Shown here in pieces: positions 24,900 through 36,400 of a DNA stretch of 64,000 nucleotides. The position numbers were made by a program, and so were the translations under genes. The DNA is from Cymbidium sinense (Eukaryota > Streptophyta > Magnoliopsida > Asparagales > Orchidaceae). Below the pieces are notes generated by a model. The model did no database searches. It was not told the origin of the DNA and saw nothing but the letters and a program-made list of their open reading frames with translations. The stretch spans positions 61,850,266 through 61,914,265 of the forward strand of contig CM038222.1 of the NCBI GenBank assembly GCA_021442155.1, given 5' to 3'. The first letter of the stretch is position 1. Every line of letters begins with the position of its first letter.

Positions 24900-26100
24900 G
24901 GGTGTGTTGCTAAGAAATCCACTAATGCTTATCCTTTACCGCGAATGAATGATATCAAACGAAAGTATCATGGACCACATGCCAAATGTTGATAGCGTTG
25001 GCCATATCATGAGGTACCAGGATTTGTTCGAGATCAAGTTCACCTTATGAGAAAGCTTGTAGTCAGCGAGAAAGATCAAAGCTAGGCAATTTTCAATAGG
25101 TGGATAGTTCACAAGATGAATCGATGATGCTTGAGGTAGTAGAGTGCTTTCTTTCTCTTTATCATTGGCTTCAGAGTGAGAGAGTCATCCAATGCGAGTG
25201 TAGAGGATGAGTGGCTGATAGGCTAGCTATGGCTTTCACCAAGTACTGCTTGATGTCTTCGAATGCATGCTAACACTTGTCATCCCACTTGAACTTGGCA
25301 TCCTTTTTGACAAGTGCTGAGAATGGCTTGCATCTCCCTGATAGGTTGGAGATAAAGCATCTTAGATATGCCAACCATCCTTGAAAGGATCTGAGTTGAG
25401 TTAAACTCTTAGGAGGTGGCATTCCTAAGATAGCTTTAATCTTTTCAGGATCTATTTCTATTCCCTAGTGTTGAATAACAAACCCAAGGAATTTCCTAAA
25501 GCTACTCCGAATGCACACTTCAGGGGATTCATTTTAAGGTTATATTATCTTAACCACTCAAAAACTACTCTCAAGTCAAAGAGGTGGTCTTCCTTTTCTC
25601 TGCTCTTGACTACTAGATCATCAACATAGCACTCAACCTGATGATAGATAAGTTCATTGAAGATCTGAGTCATGGCCTGTCGGTATGTAGCACCAGCATT
25701 TTTAAGGTCGAAAGGCATGACCCTATAACAAAATATTATGATCGGTGTTCGAAAAATGGTGTTTCTTTCATCTTCAGGAGACATCTTGATTTGGTTATAG
25801 CCAGATGACCCATCCATGAAAGAAAACACTGCATGAGATGAGTCCACCATTCCATTAACTCGGTATAGGAAGAGGAAACTCAACTTAGGACATGCCTTGT
25901 TTAAGTCCCTAAAATTGATGCATACAAATTTGGCCATTCTTCTTCTTAACGGATGACACTAGCTAACCAAGTAGGATATTTTTCTTCCGATGAAATCGCA
26001 TCGATTTAGAAATGACCTGTTGTTCAATTTTTAATTGCATGTGTTTAGGAGCTTGCTTAATAGGGGTAACGTTAGGATCTTTTACTACCTTATGCACTGC
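24900..26100 (-). pseudogene. Copy B reverse transcriptase and RNase H, interrupted
   Basis: The 130-aa frame at 25545-25937 is the RT palm: VCINFRDLNKACPK, FMDGSSGYNQI (catalytic Asp, residue 42), and YVDDLVVKS (residues 104-112, the two further catalytic Asp). The fingers upstream (25938-26100) are recognisable but frameshifted: KQAPKHMQLKIEQQV. Downstream, 25440-25545 and 25180-25440 encode the connection KMNPLKCAFGV, DPEKIKAI and the following thumb text. Positions 24900-25180 hold the eroded Ty3-type RNase H. The palm is the best preserved pol piece in the window, yet stops lie on both sides. Confidence 0.85.
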
Positions 26101-26672
26101 TATGTCAGGAGATAAACCGCGCATTTCTTCATAACTCCTTGCAAAGCAATCTTTAAACTCCCAATAACTAAGTCATTTTCTTTCTTCTTCATAAATGAAC
26201 CGATGTATGTCGTGGATTTTCTTCTATCCAGGTTAATTTCTTTAAGCTTGTCTATTATTGAATGAATCTCTTCAAATTCGGTGCCTCTTGACTTGGAGAT
26301 CATCTAGATCTCGATTTCTAAACACACATTCTCATAAGAGTTGGTGTTGTGTGAAAGAACATCGACTCTAAATGATTGATAATAACAAGTAGTAATCTTC
26401 ATCATCGAGACACCAATCCTAAATCCTAGTCCTCTTGATTGTGCTTGTATTGTTCCATAGTTTCTCAAAGTACTCATGCTTGGATATGTAGAGGAATTAA
26501 ACATTTTTTGTATAAGATTTTGAACACAAGGCGAGTAAAAGTCAAATGGTAATTCCATTAATTCTTTAAAAGTATCCTCCTCAAGTTCTACATCAACTTC
26601 AGGAATTGAGGATGATGATCCCAAAAAGAACCTCTTCTGCTTCATGTCACTGGAAGACTTAGGGACTTTCAA
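26100..26672 (-). pseudogene. Copy B protease-RT spacer, interrupted
   Basis: Two minus frames (26100-26303 and 26304-26672) are adjacent and in the order expected between protease and RT. The first includes DKLKEINLDRRKSTTYIGSF, which matches the poorly preserved copy C region at 47330-47430. The second includes FKELMELPFDFYSPCVQNLI and corresponds to 47480-47830. I know no enzymatic function for this stretch. Acidic runs (VELEEDTF) are visible. A stop separates the two frames. Confidence 0.55.
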
Positions 26673-26827
26673 ACCTTCAACTTCGAGATGTAAGTGAGGT
26701 AAGAGCTAAGGTTCCCAACCCCTAATAGTTTCACATAAACATTCAAATACTTTGCTTTGCTTGGAGGCTCGCCTCTATATAGATCAAAGTCACCTCCAAT
26801 GGAACTAGAGGGGTTGGTATAATCACA

Positions 26828-27127
26828 TTAGCTCATCCTAAATGGATTCAAAGTACTCTGAACTAGAACACGACCTCTATTGGCTAATGGCCAACTAGGG
26901 GGTCTCCCACCTCTAAAACTACCTTTGTTTCTGCCTCTGCCTGGTGCAGGTTGATCCATCCTACCCACATGTCCATATGATAGAATGAACTGTGGGTGAA
27001 ATGTGATATGCAGATCTATTTCTTCAATTCCCCTTTCTTGTTTTGGACTTTTTTTTTTCTTTTTTCTTTTCTTTTCTTCATTTTCTTTTCTTTTGTTTTT
27101 TTTCATTTGAGTTTTGTCCAAGTTCAC
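26828..27127 (-). pseudogene. Copy B basic Lys-run and Gly/Arg-rich linker
   Basis: The 99-aa minus frame begins with a lysine run (KKRKKKKKSPKQ) and ends with an Arg/Gly-rich patch (PGRGRNKGSFRGGRPPSW). The coding complement gives the T/C tract at 27045-27105. Copy C has the same two parts in the same order (48090-48350), so this is a conserved piece of the polyprotein between protease and RT. Composition suggests nucleic-acid binding, comparable to a nucleocapsid tail, although its place downstream of protease is not where nucleocapsid normally sits. The function is inference. Confidence 0.5.
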
Positions 27128-27179
27128 AAGAAAGGGTGTTTTGAGAACGATAGGTCACATCCTCATAAATCTAAACCTC

Positions 27180-28380
27180 TTTAACTAAAAATAGTTTTTC
27201 ATCTCTGATATGGTATTCAATTCCATCTTTTCTGAACTTAATGCACTAATGATCTTGTTCTGGTGTATCCAAGGCCTACCAAACAAAGAAGTAAATGAAG
27301 TATTTGAATCAATGATGTAGAACTTGGCTTCAGTATTCTAGTCACCTATCTCCAAAGGTAACACTATAGAACCTAAAGCCCGCTCACCTTGTTCATTGAA
27401 TCTTCTCAACATCATCCAATCTCCTGAGTGGAGATGTTGATCACATAAAAAGGGTCTTAGACTATAATGTTCATGCACTGATCCATGAGAACTATGGAGT
27501 CCAACTGCCCATGTCAACTATGATGTAGGGGATGGTTGTGCTCCAAGTCCCCTAAGAAGGTCTTCATCTGAAGGTGATCCCTTGAGCTTCTTTTGCATAA
27601 TGTGCTTCTTCACCTATAGGTCTGAGCTAAGCATCTCGGATCAAGATAGCCTTGATTAGTGATTCCTTCATCTCTTTGGATAAGACAAGGGCATCATATA
27701 TGCTTAGCTTAGATGGAAACTTTGTTAGATGAGAAAGGATGTTGTAGTCCATCTTAGGCTGGTCCTCCACAAGCATATCCAAGGGTGGAGCATCCTGCAG
27801 AGGGGATTCTCGATCCTCTGTACCAATGAATTGTTTCCCACTATCTTGAAATGATGCCCTAAGAGGTAGAACCTTGCCACTACAGAGGTTGAGTTTGATC
27901 TCTTGTGTGGGGTGGTACTGCAACATTCTCACCTACAACTTCTCTGGGACCCTCAAAAGATGATTCCAAGTCTATCTCAAGAGGTGAACCCATAGTATTT
28001 AGAGTTGGAAAGTCCAACTCTAATCGAGAAAAGGAATTTATTATAATTATTTTGACTTGAAGAGTTAGGAATAGAAGAAGACAACCCATCGTGACAGTGA
28101 CGATGTAATTCACACTAGCTTTATTCTTCAATTTCTTGAATTGTTTGGAGGTACAAAGTAGAAATCAAGTAAAGTGAGTGGGTAAGGGATTTGATGCCCT
28201 TATCCGCTGATATAAGAGTTCTACTAGTAGAAGAAACATAAGAGCTAGCTAAAATGGAAGAAGTCACCGGTGTGAAAATTGTAACTAAAGGTCGGAGACA
28301 TGGATTGTGCTAATGGGCTATCGGTCGACATGTCAGCCGAGCTCCCCTTTCCTAGAGTTGGCTAGCAACTTGCAAACCTT
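27180..28380 (-). pseudogene. Copy B aspartic protease and gag-protease spacer, broken
   Basis: The frame 27627-27932 holds DAPPLDMLVEDQPKMDYNIL and KLSIYDALVLSKEM, which precede the protease in all copies. The active-site region near 27480-27520 still has an Asp codon but not the Pro-Gly-Ala-Ser that follows in copy C, because bases are missing. The frame 27880-28131 (SPLEIDLESSFEG) is spacer between gag and protease, with equivalents at 6780-6830 and 49210-49250. Stops are frequent. The assignment rests on order and on copy C. Confidence 0.65.
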
Positions 28381-29540
28381 TCTTGGTGTTGGAGATTTGG
28401 TTTGACTCACGTAATAAAAGCTTCTGATCTTTTGGATGATCTTCTTAGAGATTTTGGATAGATAAATATCCTAGCCTTCTTTAGTTTTGGTAGGACCACA
28501 TGTATCCCCAAGGATTATCCTGATGGAACTGGAAGGTTGTTCCACAAGGCATTCCTTTGGGATAACTATAACACTGCTTTTGAAATTATGTTCAAGTCAG
28601 TCCTTGAATGTGAAGCAATCCTCCAAAACATGTCCTAGCATATAAGGGAAAAAGTTTGGATCATGACTTTTGCCTACTTCCTCCTCTCTAGGCTCTAAAA
28701 ATTAGGTTTCTTTAAGAGATTCTTAAATTTTGATTACCTCCCTCTTAAAAGAATAAGGTTTGTTTAACTTATCTAAAAGAGGGTGGACCATATACACCGG
28801 CATGGTCATTGCTGGTATGGTGAGTGGGTCTGGTGTGGAGGTTATGGAGGTGGCAGGGCCTTGGTGGCAAAGGAGGTGGAGGCTTGAGGTCTCTCGACTA
28901 ATCTCTAGTTCCCTTTATCAATGCTACTACCCCGAGCTTCTTCTCGTAGACTTTTTGTGACTTCTACTTAGGCAACTGATCTTGAAAAGGAAACTGTTTA
29001 GCCTCTCCATGTAGACTAGCCACCTTGTTGATTAGCTTCTCAAATGTTTTGATAATGAAGCCCTTAAGCATGAAGGCGACCGGGTCATGGATATTCTTCA
29101 AAAATCTCAATGGCATGTTGTTCAGATAACTGTGGTTCACACTTCATACTCAGGTTATGCCATCAGAGAATATAATCAACAGGGACTCACGGTGTGTTGT
29201 GCTACAACAGATCATTACAAGAACCCTTTGTCGAGCTCCAAAGAAACCTCTGATGAAGAGTTTCTAACTAGCAAATGTCTTTATTTATAGAACCAATCAA
29301 AGCAATACCCGCTAGGCTACTAATAAAGAGGCAAAAAAGCAAAGCATTGTTGCCACCTGCATTGCAACAACTGGCCCTGAAGTGTGTTATATGATGTCTT
29401 GGGTTTCCACTGCCATGAAAGCTTTTGAAGGAAGGTGGCACGAAATGCTTGGGATATTGAATAGCATCAAATTCCTCTGGGTAGGGTCTACCCTTTAGAA
29501 CCAATGATCCTCCCTGGGCTTGAGCCAACGCTTCCTTCAA
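28381..29540 (-). pseudogene. gag: Copy B gag, interrupted
   Basis: The 90-aa frame at 29268-29540 gives the gag N-terminal portion: YPEEFDAIQYPKHF, SFKSFHGSGNPRHHITHF and RASCCNAGGNNALL. Downstream the core is frameshifted but recognisable against copies A and C (near 29040-29200). The Pro-rich linker and Cys/His region (28620-28680) are badly eroded, and the zinc motif cannot be read. Gag forms the particle. The Gly-Asn-Pro-x-His-His-x-x-His-Phe block shows that this start region is true gag, which separates it from the unknown N-terminal ORF further right. Confidence 0.75.
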
Positions 29541-31092
29541 TTACTGCTCAACCATAGATTTTATGTCTTTCTCTTTTATGGAGGTACTTTCCACTACCTT
29601 CCTATACATGCTAATGCTACTTTGCTCAACGAAAGGTAAGGTCTTGGCTGGGTCCATGGCTTGCTGCTCCTTGAGAAGAGATCCTCTAGTGTCTACTATG
29701 CCGACTCCAATAGAGTCTCCCAACAAGTCATCTTCATTGGGATCGAAGCTAACTTTCTCTTCATCTAACCAATCATACCCCAAAATCTCCTTCTTCTTTA
29801 CAAGATAATGAGCTACTATCTCCTTCAAAGAATGATCTATGAATGAGACAATGATCTAGTAATCATTATCATGCACCGAGAGGCACCTCCTGCCACCGGA
29901 GAGTCAATCTACTCACCGGATGAATGAAATTGACCGCTAACTATAAGAGGGTAATAATCTTAGATGTTCCACCTGCGCTAGACTATCATCTGCAATATCT
30001 GAAATAACTGTCACCATCTCCACATCCTACAGTACTGGCAGAGTTGGTGAAGGGACAACCATGATGCTTCAGGGTCGCCACTCCTTTCACACTGCCATTA
30101 GGGCAGAAGGTCGAGCAGGAGAGCTTGACCTCACCATAATGGGTGGTGTATAAGGGGTAAGATCCTCATCAATCACCAGTCTGCCCCTCATGGCCTTCAT
30201 GGCCTTTCGGAACAGACAACCTGACCGGTGATGATGATGAAAAGGTGAGGTGTGGAGACACCATTGACTCTATGCACAGTGAGCTTATCTGATGACTAGT
30301 CCTAGTAAGAAGGATGTTGTCATTATGGTCGGTATGCGCGAAATGGAAAATCAATAAGATTGATGCATCAACGGATGAACGCCCTCCTTCCGGGTAATAT
30401 GTTGTATGGGCCTCCTAGGCCTTCTCCTGGTGAATCTGCTTCCCCACACTGGGAATGATGGATTGAGATCAAACCGGTTCCGACTCAATGTCAGTTCTAC
30501 CCACCGGCGTAAGACATCGAGGCAGACCTCCTACCCCGAACTTACGATACTACACCACTGGTGGAGGGGATGATAAAATCCTCCTAGCATCCTTTCTGTA
30601 TGACCCAGAGAGAGGATGGAACTGGTTTGTTGTAACCAATGATGAAGTTACAATGGGAAACTCATCAACAATGGGCCGGCCCATCTCCTTATGATTCGGT
30701 GTACCGCTTGATCATGCAGTTCTTATTCCTACGTTCTAGACCCATACTCAAAGTAGGGGAGGCAAGCCTTGAGACCAGGGGAGCCTTACCCTTAGAGGGT
30801 ACTAGCCTCATTGTAAACATGAGAAACCATAATACACTGGCTAGCAGCTTTAATGGTACTGCCATGAAGCTGTGGGACTACCACCGCTTTCCGCCAGGAG
30901 AGACCGAAGTATCAATCCGATGACCGCTTCATGGTCCTACTAACTGTGGTGAGAGGAGTGCCCTCACAAGTAATCCTTGCTTCCTTGAATCCCCTACCAA
31001 AGTGGATCAAATGTGTATGGTCCAGTCGGGGGAAGTTGGTCCAAAGCTAAATCCATACCATGGGGAAGTAAAATGAACTGTGAACCGCCATT
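29541..31092 (-). pseudogene. Copy B N-terminal ORF upstream of gag, broken
   Basis: The frame 29541-29828 (EKVSFDPNEDDLLGDSIGVG) directly continues into gag and could be its extreme N-terminus. The rest, up to a candidate ATG at about 31092 (MAVHSSFYF on the minus strand), aligns in short blocks with copies A and C, including HTHLIHFGRGF. I see no known domain. Many stops are present and no single frame exceeds 100 aa. Confidence 0.5.
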
Positions 31093-31189
31093 TAAAAATA
31101 ATTGTAAAAGACTAAACTAAACCATATGTCAGTAAATGCAGGAATATAGTGAAATGAGTTTGTATCAGATTTTTGCTTTTATAGATTTT

Positions 31190-33010
31190 TGAATTTGAAT
31201 TGAAAATTTGAACCCTCATCCAACAACTTGGAAGTGTTAACTAGGGTTCAAAATAGATTTGAGAATTTTTGATTGAAAGAGGAATTTTGAATATGAATCC
31301 AACTTCAACAAATTTGGGTATGTTGAAAGATGGATTTAAATATTTTGAGAAGGATGCTTCCATAGGTTCATGTTTGTTTGAATTTAGATTTTCTTTTGAT
31401 TTGAGGACCCTTTCCTTTAACAAATTTGGGTATGTTAAAGTAAGGGTCAATTGATTTTATTTTTGTTTGATGATTTTGAATTTTACTTACTTAGAAATTT
31501 AGGTATGCTAAGTGAAGTGAAAGTGATTGTTTTTTTTTGATTTTGGAAATTTGGAATTCTAGAAATTTAGGTATGATAAGTGAATAATCAAATGTGTTTT
31601 GTTTGATTTTGAAAATTGGAATTGCCACTTAACAAATTTAGTGGTAAGAACTCAAATGTGTTGTTTAATTTTTCAAAATTAGAATTTTAACAAATTTAGG
31701 CTAAAGAACCCAAATGTGTTTTGTTTAATTTTGAAAATAGGATTTATGCTAAGGAAATCTAAGGTGTTTCATTTTGTTTTGATTTGTTTGAAAGTGGAAA
31801 CTTTACTTTAGCAAATATGGTATGCTAAGGTTGAAATCCCACTTAGTTTTGTGAAATGGAAATTTCACTTAGCAAATTTGAGTATGCTAAATGAAATTCC
31901 AAATGATGTGTTCAAAATTTTGTGTTTTTAGTTTGAAAATGAAATTTCTTAGAAAATTTGGTATGCTAAAGAAAGAAGTTCCAAAGGTGCTTTGAAAATT
32001 TTGATTTTGAATTTGGAGACTAAAATTTGAGTATGCTAAATGAAGTTCCAAAATGTGTTTGAAAATTTTATTTTGATTAGATTAACTCACTTAGCAAATT
32101 TGAGTATGTTAAATGAAGTTCCAAAATGTGTTTTTTTTTTTTTTGGGTTTGGAAACTTCACTTAGTAAATTTGAGTATGCTAAATGAAGTTCCAAAATGT
32201 ATTTTGAAAATTTTGATTTTGAATTTGAAGACTTCACTTAACAAATTTGAGTATGCTAAATGAAGTTCCAAAATGTGTTTTAAAAATTTTGATTTTGGAT
32301 TTGGAGACTTCACTTAGCAAATTTGGGTATGTTAAGTGAAGTTCCAAATTTGTTTTGAAAATTTTGATTTTGGATTTGCAGACTTCACTTAGCAAATTTG
32401 GGTATGTTGAGTGAAGTTCCAAATGTGTTTGAATTTTGAAAATATGATTGTTAAGTTTTGGATTTTGAAAGAGGATTTCATTCAACAAATTTGGGTATGT
32501 AGAAAAAGTCAATCTTATTTTGAAATGTGAAATTTTTTTGTGATTATTGCTTTTTGAAGAGAATTCCAACTCATATGTGAGATATGTTTAAGTGGAATTT
32601 CCAAATGTTGTTACTTTTTATTTAGGAAATGGAATTTTCATTTAATAAAATTGAGTATATTAAATGAAGATGTTCATATGTGCTTTTGAAAATTTTATTT
32701 CTAATTTTTATTTTGATTTTTGGAAAGATGATTGTTCATTTTATTTTGAAAATGAGATCTTCATCAAAATGAATTGAAAGAAGATGTTCATTTGTTTTTA
32801 AAAAGTTTAATTTTATTTGAAAATGAAACTCTCATTCAATAGGTGTGAGTGTATTGAATGGAAAGATTTATATGTGCTTTTTGAAAACTTAATGATTGTG
32901 CTTTTTAGAAAGATGATTGTTTATTTTATTTTGAAAATGAAATCTTCTTCAAAGTGAATTGAAAGAAGATGTTCATTTGTGCTTTTGGAAAATTTTGTTA
33001 GTTGTATTTT
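31190..33010. repeat. Copy B leader: hairpin array, units of about 72-75 bp
   Basis: Units contain an arm, a loop near AATTTGAGTA or AATTTGGGTA, and a complementary arm. Clear examples are 31406-31448 (GACCCTT and TTTAACA with TGTTAAA and AAGGGTC), 31863-31896 (TTTCACTTAGCA with TGCTAAATGAAA) and 32308-32341 (CTTCACTTAGCA with TGTTAAGTGAAG). Units at about 32155, 32228, 32302 and 32377 follow at 73-75 bp. The right part (32640-33000) is the counterpart of the 108-bp array in copy A but has only two or three diverged units. Minus-strand frames through the array give a recurring TYPNLL peptide, but not over a sustained frame. Confidence 0.8.
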
Positions 33011-33172
33011 TGAAAATTCCTATATGTAACAATTATGAGAATTGTTAAATGAGGGTGATAAAATTTTGTGGAAAGTATTTTATTAAGTGCATTTTTGAAT
33101 GAGGTGCTTTTTGAAAAGCAAAATTTTTATGGAAAATTTATTTTTGTCTTTATTATTTTAGGATGAACCTTT

Positions 33173-33299
33173 CCTTATCATAAAAATGATAAGGAGGAAG
33201 TCTTTAAATGTTTTCTTTTTATTAAAATCTTTTAATTTTTTACCTATTGGAGAACCCAAAGGGGGTTTTAGGACCAACACGGAATGAGGTCCTAAAACC
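33173..33299 (-). other. Copy B leader: two conserved stem-loops
   Basis: Stem 1 is CCTTATCAT (33173-33181), loop AAAA, ATGATAAGG (33186-33194), a perfect 9-bp stem. Stem 2 is GGTTTTAGGACC (33264-33275), a 12-nt loop, GGTCCTAAAACC (33288-33299), a perfect 12-bp stem. Both have equivalents at the same relative places in copies A and C. They lie 140-270 bp on the leader side of the primer-binding site. Confidence 0.75.
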
Positions 33300-33440
33300 T
33301 AAGGATATTGGCTAACTCAACTTAGAATGAAATAAGCTAAGTGCCAACGGAAAGAAAGATAATCTTAGATTCATACCAAAATACAAACCCACTATCGATA
33401 CTTGGAGATAATGATCATTTACCAAAGATGGAGAGAACCA

Positions 33441-33453
33441 TCCGGAGTCACCA
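33441..33453 (-). promoter_or_regulatory. Damaged tRNA-Arg primer-binding site (copy B)
   Basis: The minus strand reads TGGTGACTCCGGA. Compared with copies A and C, five bases (the CAGCG/CAGTG stretch on the plus strand) are missing inside the 18-nt site, so priming would be impaired. Confidence 0.7.
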
Positions 33454-36400
33454 AAAAATCGAATAAAATTTCTAAATGCCTTCAAACTGGTGAGAAAGAA
33501 GAATATAAAATTCATCTTTTTGGATGCCAATAGATCCATTGTGCTTATTCGATGAGTACGCCATCATCAAGGAATAGTGTACTATCTCAAAAGATAGAAG
33601 TCACTACCCTTTAATGGACCTAATCACCTCAATAAGTACTCTAAGGATGATGGGTACATGTATGTAAGATTCTTCCCAACTTTACATGAAAAAGTAAAGC
33701 GGGTTTATTTTAAACTGGTTCATTAAGTTCCCTATAGGGCAAGCCCCATAGTTAATTACATCCTAAGGATGAGATCCTTAGGAATATTAAGATAAATGAT
33801 CATTGTTTAAAGATTTCAATAGGAAAAGGACTATCAATTGATTAGTTCATTTTGAAGATCAAATGGGATTGATCAAAGAGAGGAGTTATTGCCAAAAGGA
33901 AGATAAGTAGGAGACACCCATGATGCTCGAAAACCTAGTGAGCATCTCAAACTATCCTATGGTTGGGTTTTACATTTTTGAGATTGATTTAATTTGTTTG
34001 AGTTAAATTTTTCATTAGAAATTTAGGGCTTATGATTCCATAACACAAGATTATGGAAATGCCTAAGAGGTGAGGGATTATGCTTATGGTCCATGAAAGA
34101 GATAAGCAACCTTAGAACCTAAATCTATGGAGTTTTGGCAAGGGCCGAAAGCAAAACCTAAATCTAAGGCAAAAAATTGGTAATTGGTTTGCCATAAGAG
34201 AGGACAAATCACCCAGCTTGGACTTACCACTGGGGTGGCAACCAACTAACTCTCCTATGATTTTAAATACATGTAGGCAAGTCATATGCTTATGCAAGAT
34301 AGCTAAGTATTTATTTAGAAAGAGATTAAGTCCTTAAACTCACTTAAAGAGACTAGATCATGGGCATGCTTCAAATGACCTAAATCTAATGCAATTCAAA
34401 TTTCATTTTATTTTCATTTTTGGACAATTATTTTGACTCAATAGTATTTGTATGACTAATGCATGAGAAAAGTTATTGGCCAAAATTAGAAGAAGGGAGG
34501 AGGTGTGTTTCCACCATGGCTCTCAAAGGTCAAGCCAAGTTTCTCAAAAGGTGGAAGCCCTCAATAGAGTGAAATAAGATATTTGTGCATGATATTATAA
34601 AAGAAAGACTCATCCAGCTAAGGGGTTTCTAATTCATTTATCTTGATTTTAAACCTAAGTTTTAGGTGAGGTTAAGAGTTCTTTATTTTTAGTTAGTTAA
34701 GTTATTAAGTTAGGTAAAATATTTATTTTTCCCTAAGAGCCTAATCCACATCCAGGCCATACATAAAGTAGGAAAGAAACTAGGAAAATATGTTACTTAA
34801 TGCAAAAGCTAAATAAATCAAAATCAATTTATAAAGCTAATCACAAAAAGAATAAAAGGCCGTTGTGGTCGGGCACCAGACAAAACCAAAAAAATAAAAA
34901 TTGGTAGCCTATCCTTATACAACCTAGATTATAATGAATTAAATTACAAGCAAGGAATTCATTATTATGGGGTCTTCAAGCTTTACTTCTTCTTTCTTCT
35001 TTTTCTTCTTCTTCTTTCTTCTTCTTTGGTTCCTTCTTTGGATGGTTGGAAGGTGGATGCTCCAAGGCTTCACATGGTGCATAAGATAGGATCTTATGAC
35101 CAATGCTCATCCTAATGCCCATAACAATCATTCCAAAATCTTAATTGCATAATTTTACATGAAAAGGAAAAGAATGGAAATCTAACTAACACCTACAAAA
35201 TAGGGATTAGCTAAACAAATCACACAAATCCCAAGCATGTATATTAGACTTATCACCCCACACATGGGTGACTAAGTCCACATATATTGGATTATGCTTA
35301 GGGGTATAAGCACTGCAAGCAAAAGCATTTATATTTTTATTTATGATGCCTTAAGCACAATCCCCTATAAAAATGATTGTTATACTAAGATCACCCTACA
35401 ATTCATTCTATAAGCATACATCCTAACATCCAGTCTAAAATATATATCATAAAATAAAACAAATATCAAACCATGCACTGCCCTAACCTAAAGCTAGAAG
35501 TGGTGACTTAGGCTAATGTGTGTGCTTTGAAGGTTTATGTGGTATGCTTAGCTATGGCTTTAAGTTAGAATTTTCAAAGTGTGAAAACATGTTCAACTTA
35601 GAGGAGGGTTTTATTTAAGTTGTTTAATTGATTTGAGTTGATTTTATTTCATGTTTTGATTAGATTCAAGTGAATCCTTAATTACTAAGTTATAAAGAGA
35701 GGGAAAGAGAAGAGAACTTCTCTTTCCTTCCCTAACTAAGTAATTTCTAAAGTAGATTCACATTTTAGTTTTGTTTAATGAATGTTTTGATTAAATGTTT
35801 TAATTAATCCTAAGTTTAGATGAACTCTAAACAAACCTATTCAAAAAGAAAGGCATTTTAAGATTAAATAAAATGAACCAAATTCACACACACATTACTT
35901 CATTTCTTTCCCAACATATAACATGCATGAATGAATCCTAAGCATATATATACATACAAATGAGAATATTTAACATATTTATGATGCATGCTAAGTAATT
36001 CATTTAAGGAAATTTGAAGTTTAGGATGCATGATTTTTATTAAGTAGTAAAGGGTTTCTTATCCAATTTTTCACATATACATAAGAAAGTATGAAAGGCA
36101 TAAGTGAGTGCAGCGCCATTGTTAACGTGAGGTGTAAGGTACAAGACCTACGCTACTTAAAGCCTCAATTTTGTCCGGACTAATATACCACTTTCCTTAA
36201 ATACAAACATGTGTAAAAAAAGAATGGAAATGAAAGAATGCAAAAGTTGTATTAATTGATTCATTTTGTTTATGCCATTTATGTGTACAAGCATAGATAA
36301 CCCTTCTTAAATGATAGCATAGGAATGAATAAGATATGGGATTAGGTAAGTGTTAGGTTCTTTTCAAATGAACCATACATCCTACAAACTCTTATTCAAA

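Noticed and set aside
32234..32569. Minus-strand frame with a repeated TYPNLLSEV-like peptide in the copy B leader, suggesting a repeat protein
   Set aside because: The peptide comes from translating the hairpin unit. Unit spacing (73, 75, 78 bp) is often not a multiple of three, the frame breaks in other copies, and stem complementarity explains the conservation better.
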